DNA from: Dichotomicrobium sp964540795
GTDB taxonomy: Bacteria; Pseudomonadota; Alphaproteobacteria; Rhizobiales; Rhodomicrobiaceae
Length of the DNA: 64,000 nt
Reading direction: 5' to 3'
NCBI GenBank assembly: GCA_964540795.1
Contig: CAZINX010000001.1
Location: forward strand, 62,001-126,000
The notes under the pieces are model-generated. The model searched no databases. It was not told where the DNA came from and was given only the letters and a program-made list of their open reading frames with translations. Positions 63,915 to 64,000 of this stretch are shown here, piece after piece; the stretch's first letter is position 1; each line of letters begins with the position of its first letter. The position numbers and the translations under genes are program-made.

Positions 63915-64000
63915 CTATTGCGCGGCCGGATCGGTGACAGGCGGCATGACTTGCGGATACTCAGGCGCGAAGTCGTGCTTGACTGCCCACAGATACCAGT
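63915..64000 (-). CDS. pufM: Photosynthetic reaction centre M subunit, C-terminal end (cut by window edge)
   Basis: The last 28 residues of an open frame on the minus strand, ending at the TAG at 63915-63917. They read WYLWAVKHDFAPEYPQ and then a Pro-rich tail, which matches the conserved C terminus of PufM (WYLWAVKHG...). PufM forms the reaction-centre core with PufL. pufC starts 11 bases downstream, so the usual pufLMC order is shown. Confidence 0.93.
   Translation of the reverse strand, partial: WYLWAVKHDFAPEYPQVMPPVTDPAAQ

Overview
The window is GC-rich, densely coded chromosome from a purple photosynthetic alphaproteobacterium. The right edge carries the end of the puf operon on the minus strand: the tail of pufM, then pufC with four CxxCH haem sites and a strong terminator. 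Other support comes from a mesaconyl-CoA hydratase (ethylmalonyl-CoA pathway), a Mg-type HemB, a pseudoazurin, a c2-like cytochrome and an alphaproteobacterial gene transfer agent (GTA) cluster. I cannot fix the order or genus from sequence alone.

Positions 1-40.5 kb are core and metabolic genes. They are: the end of rpoB and all of rpoC; ada; sdhCDAB; a secreted esterase; mesaconyl-CoA hydratase; a pyrophosphate-type phosphofructokinase; an atypical aquaporin; rmuC, def and fmt; a secreted VWA protein; an ECF sigma/anti-sigma pair; a lone DUF262-DUF1524 (GmrSD-like) defence candidate; glcDEF with a divergent LysR regulator; pseudoazurin and cytochrome c; lutABC; hemB; ilvA; a DUF1214/DUF1254 pair; and a class A penicillin-binding protein. 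glcDEF and lutABC oxidise glycolate and lactate and flank two soluble periplasmic electron carriers, forming a 2-hydroxyacid oxidation and electron-transfer neighbourhood.

Positions 40.5-61.8 kb hold a nearly complete GTA-type particle cluster with no integrase, repressor or replication gene. It runs: small and large terminase, portal, prohead protease, capsid, connectors, tail terminator, tail tube, g10, g10.1, a short tape measure, then the baseplate and tip genes. Compared with the Rhodobacter capsulatus GTA, the tail tip is rearranged: g12 and the NlpC/P60 gene (g14) come first, then a three-gene fibre cassette, then g13 and g15. A DUF2793 protein, a small membrane protein, and a GH108 lysozyme fused to a holin-like segment follow. 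Two opposite-strand genes sit inside: a small coiled-coil protein and a secreted protein with a C-terminal domain very like the von Hippel-Lindau beta domain.

The most unusual signal is non-coding. Five copies of a 70-145 nt element lie in the tail-gene intergenic gaps. Each consists of consecutive hairpins whose stems differ almost completely between copies while pairing is kept, and whose loops are conserved: GAA-like, GACC, TTA and an invariant GGAT. The four plus-strand copies each end just before the ribosome binding site of a tail gene. Together the copies delimit the rearranged modules. The head module instead carries a different, REP-type family of doublet palindromes, one of which supplies the N-terminal coding sequence of the prohead protease. 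I regard the GGAT-loop element as the best candidate for an undescribed system here.
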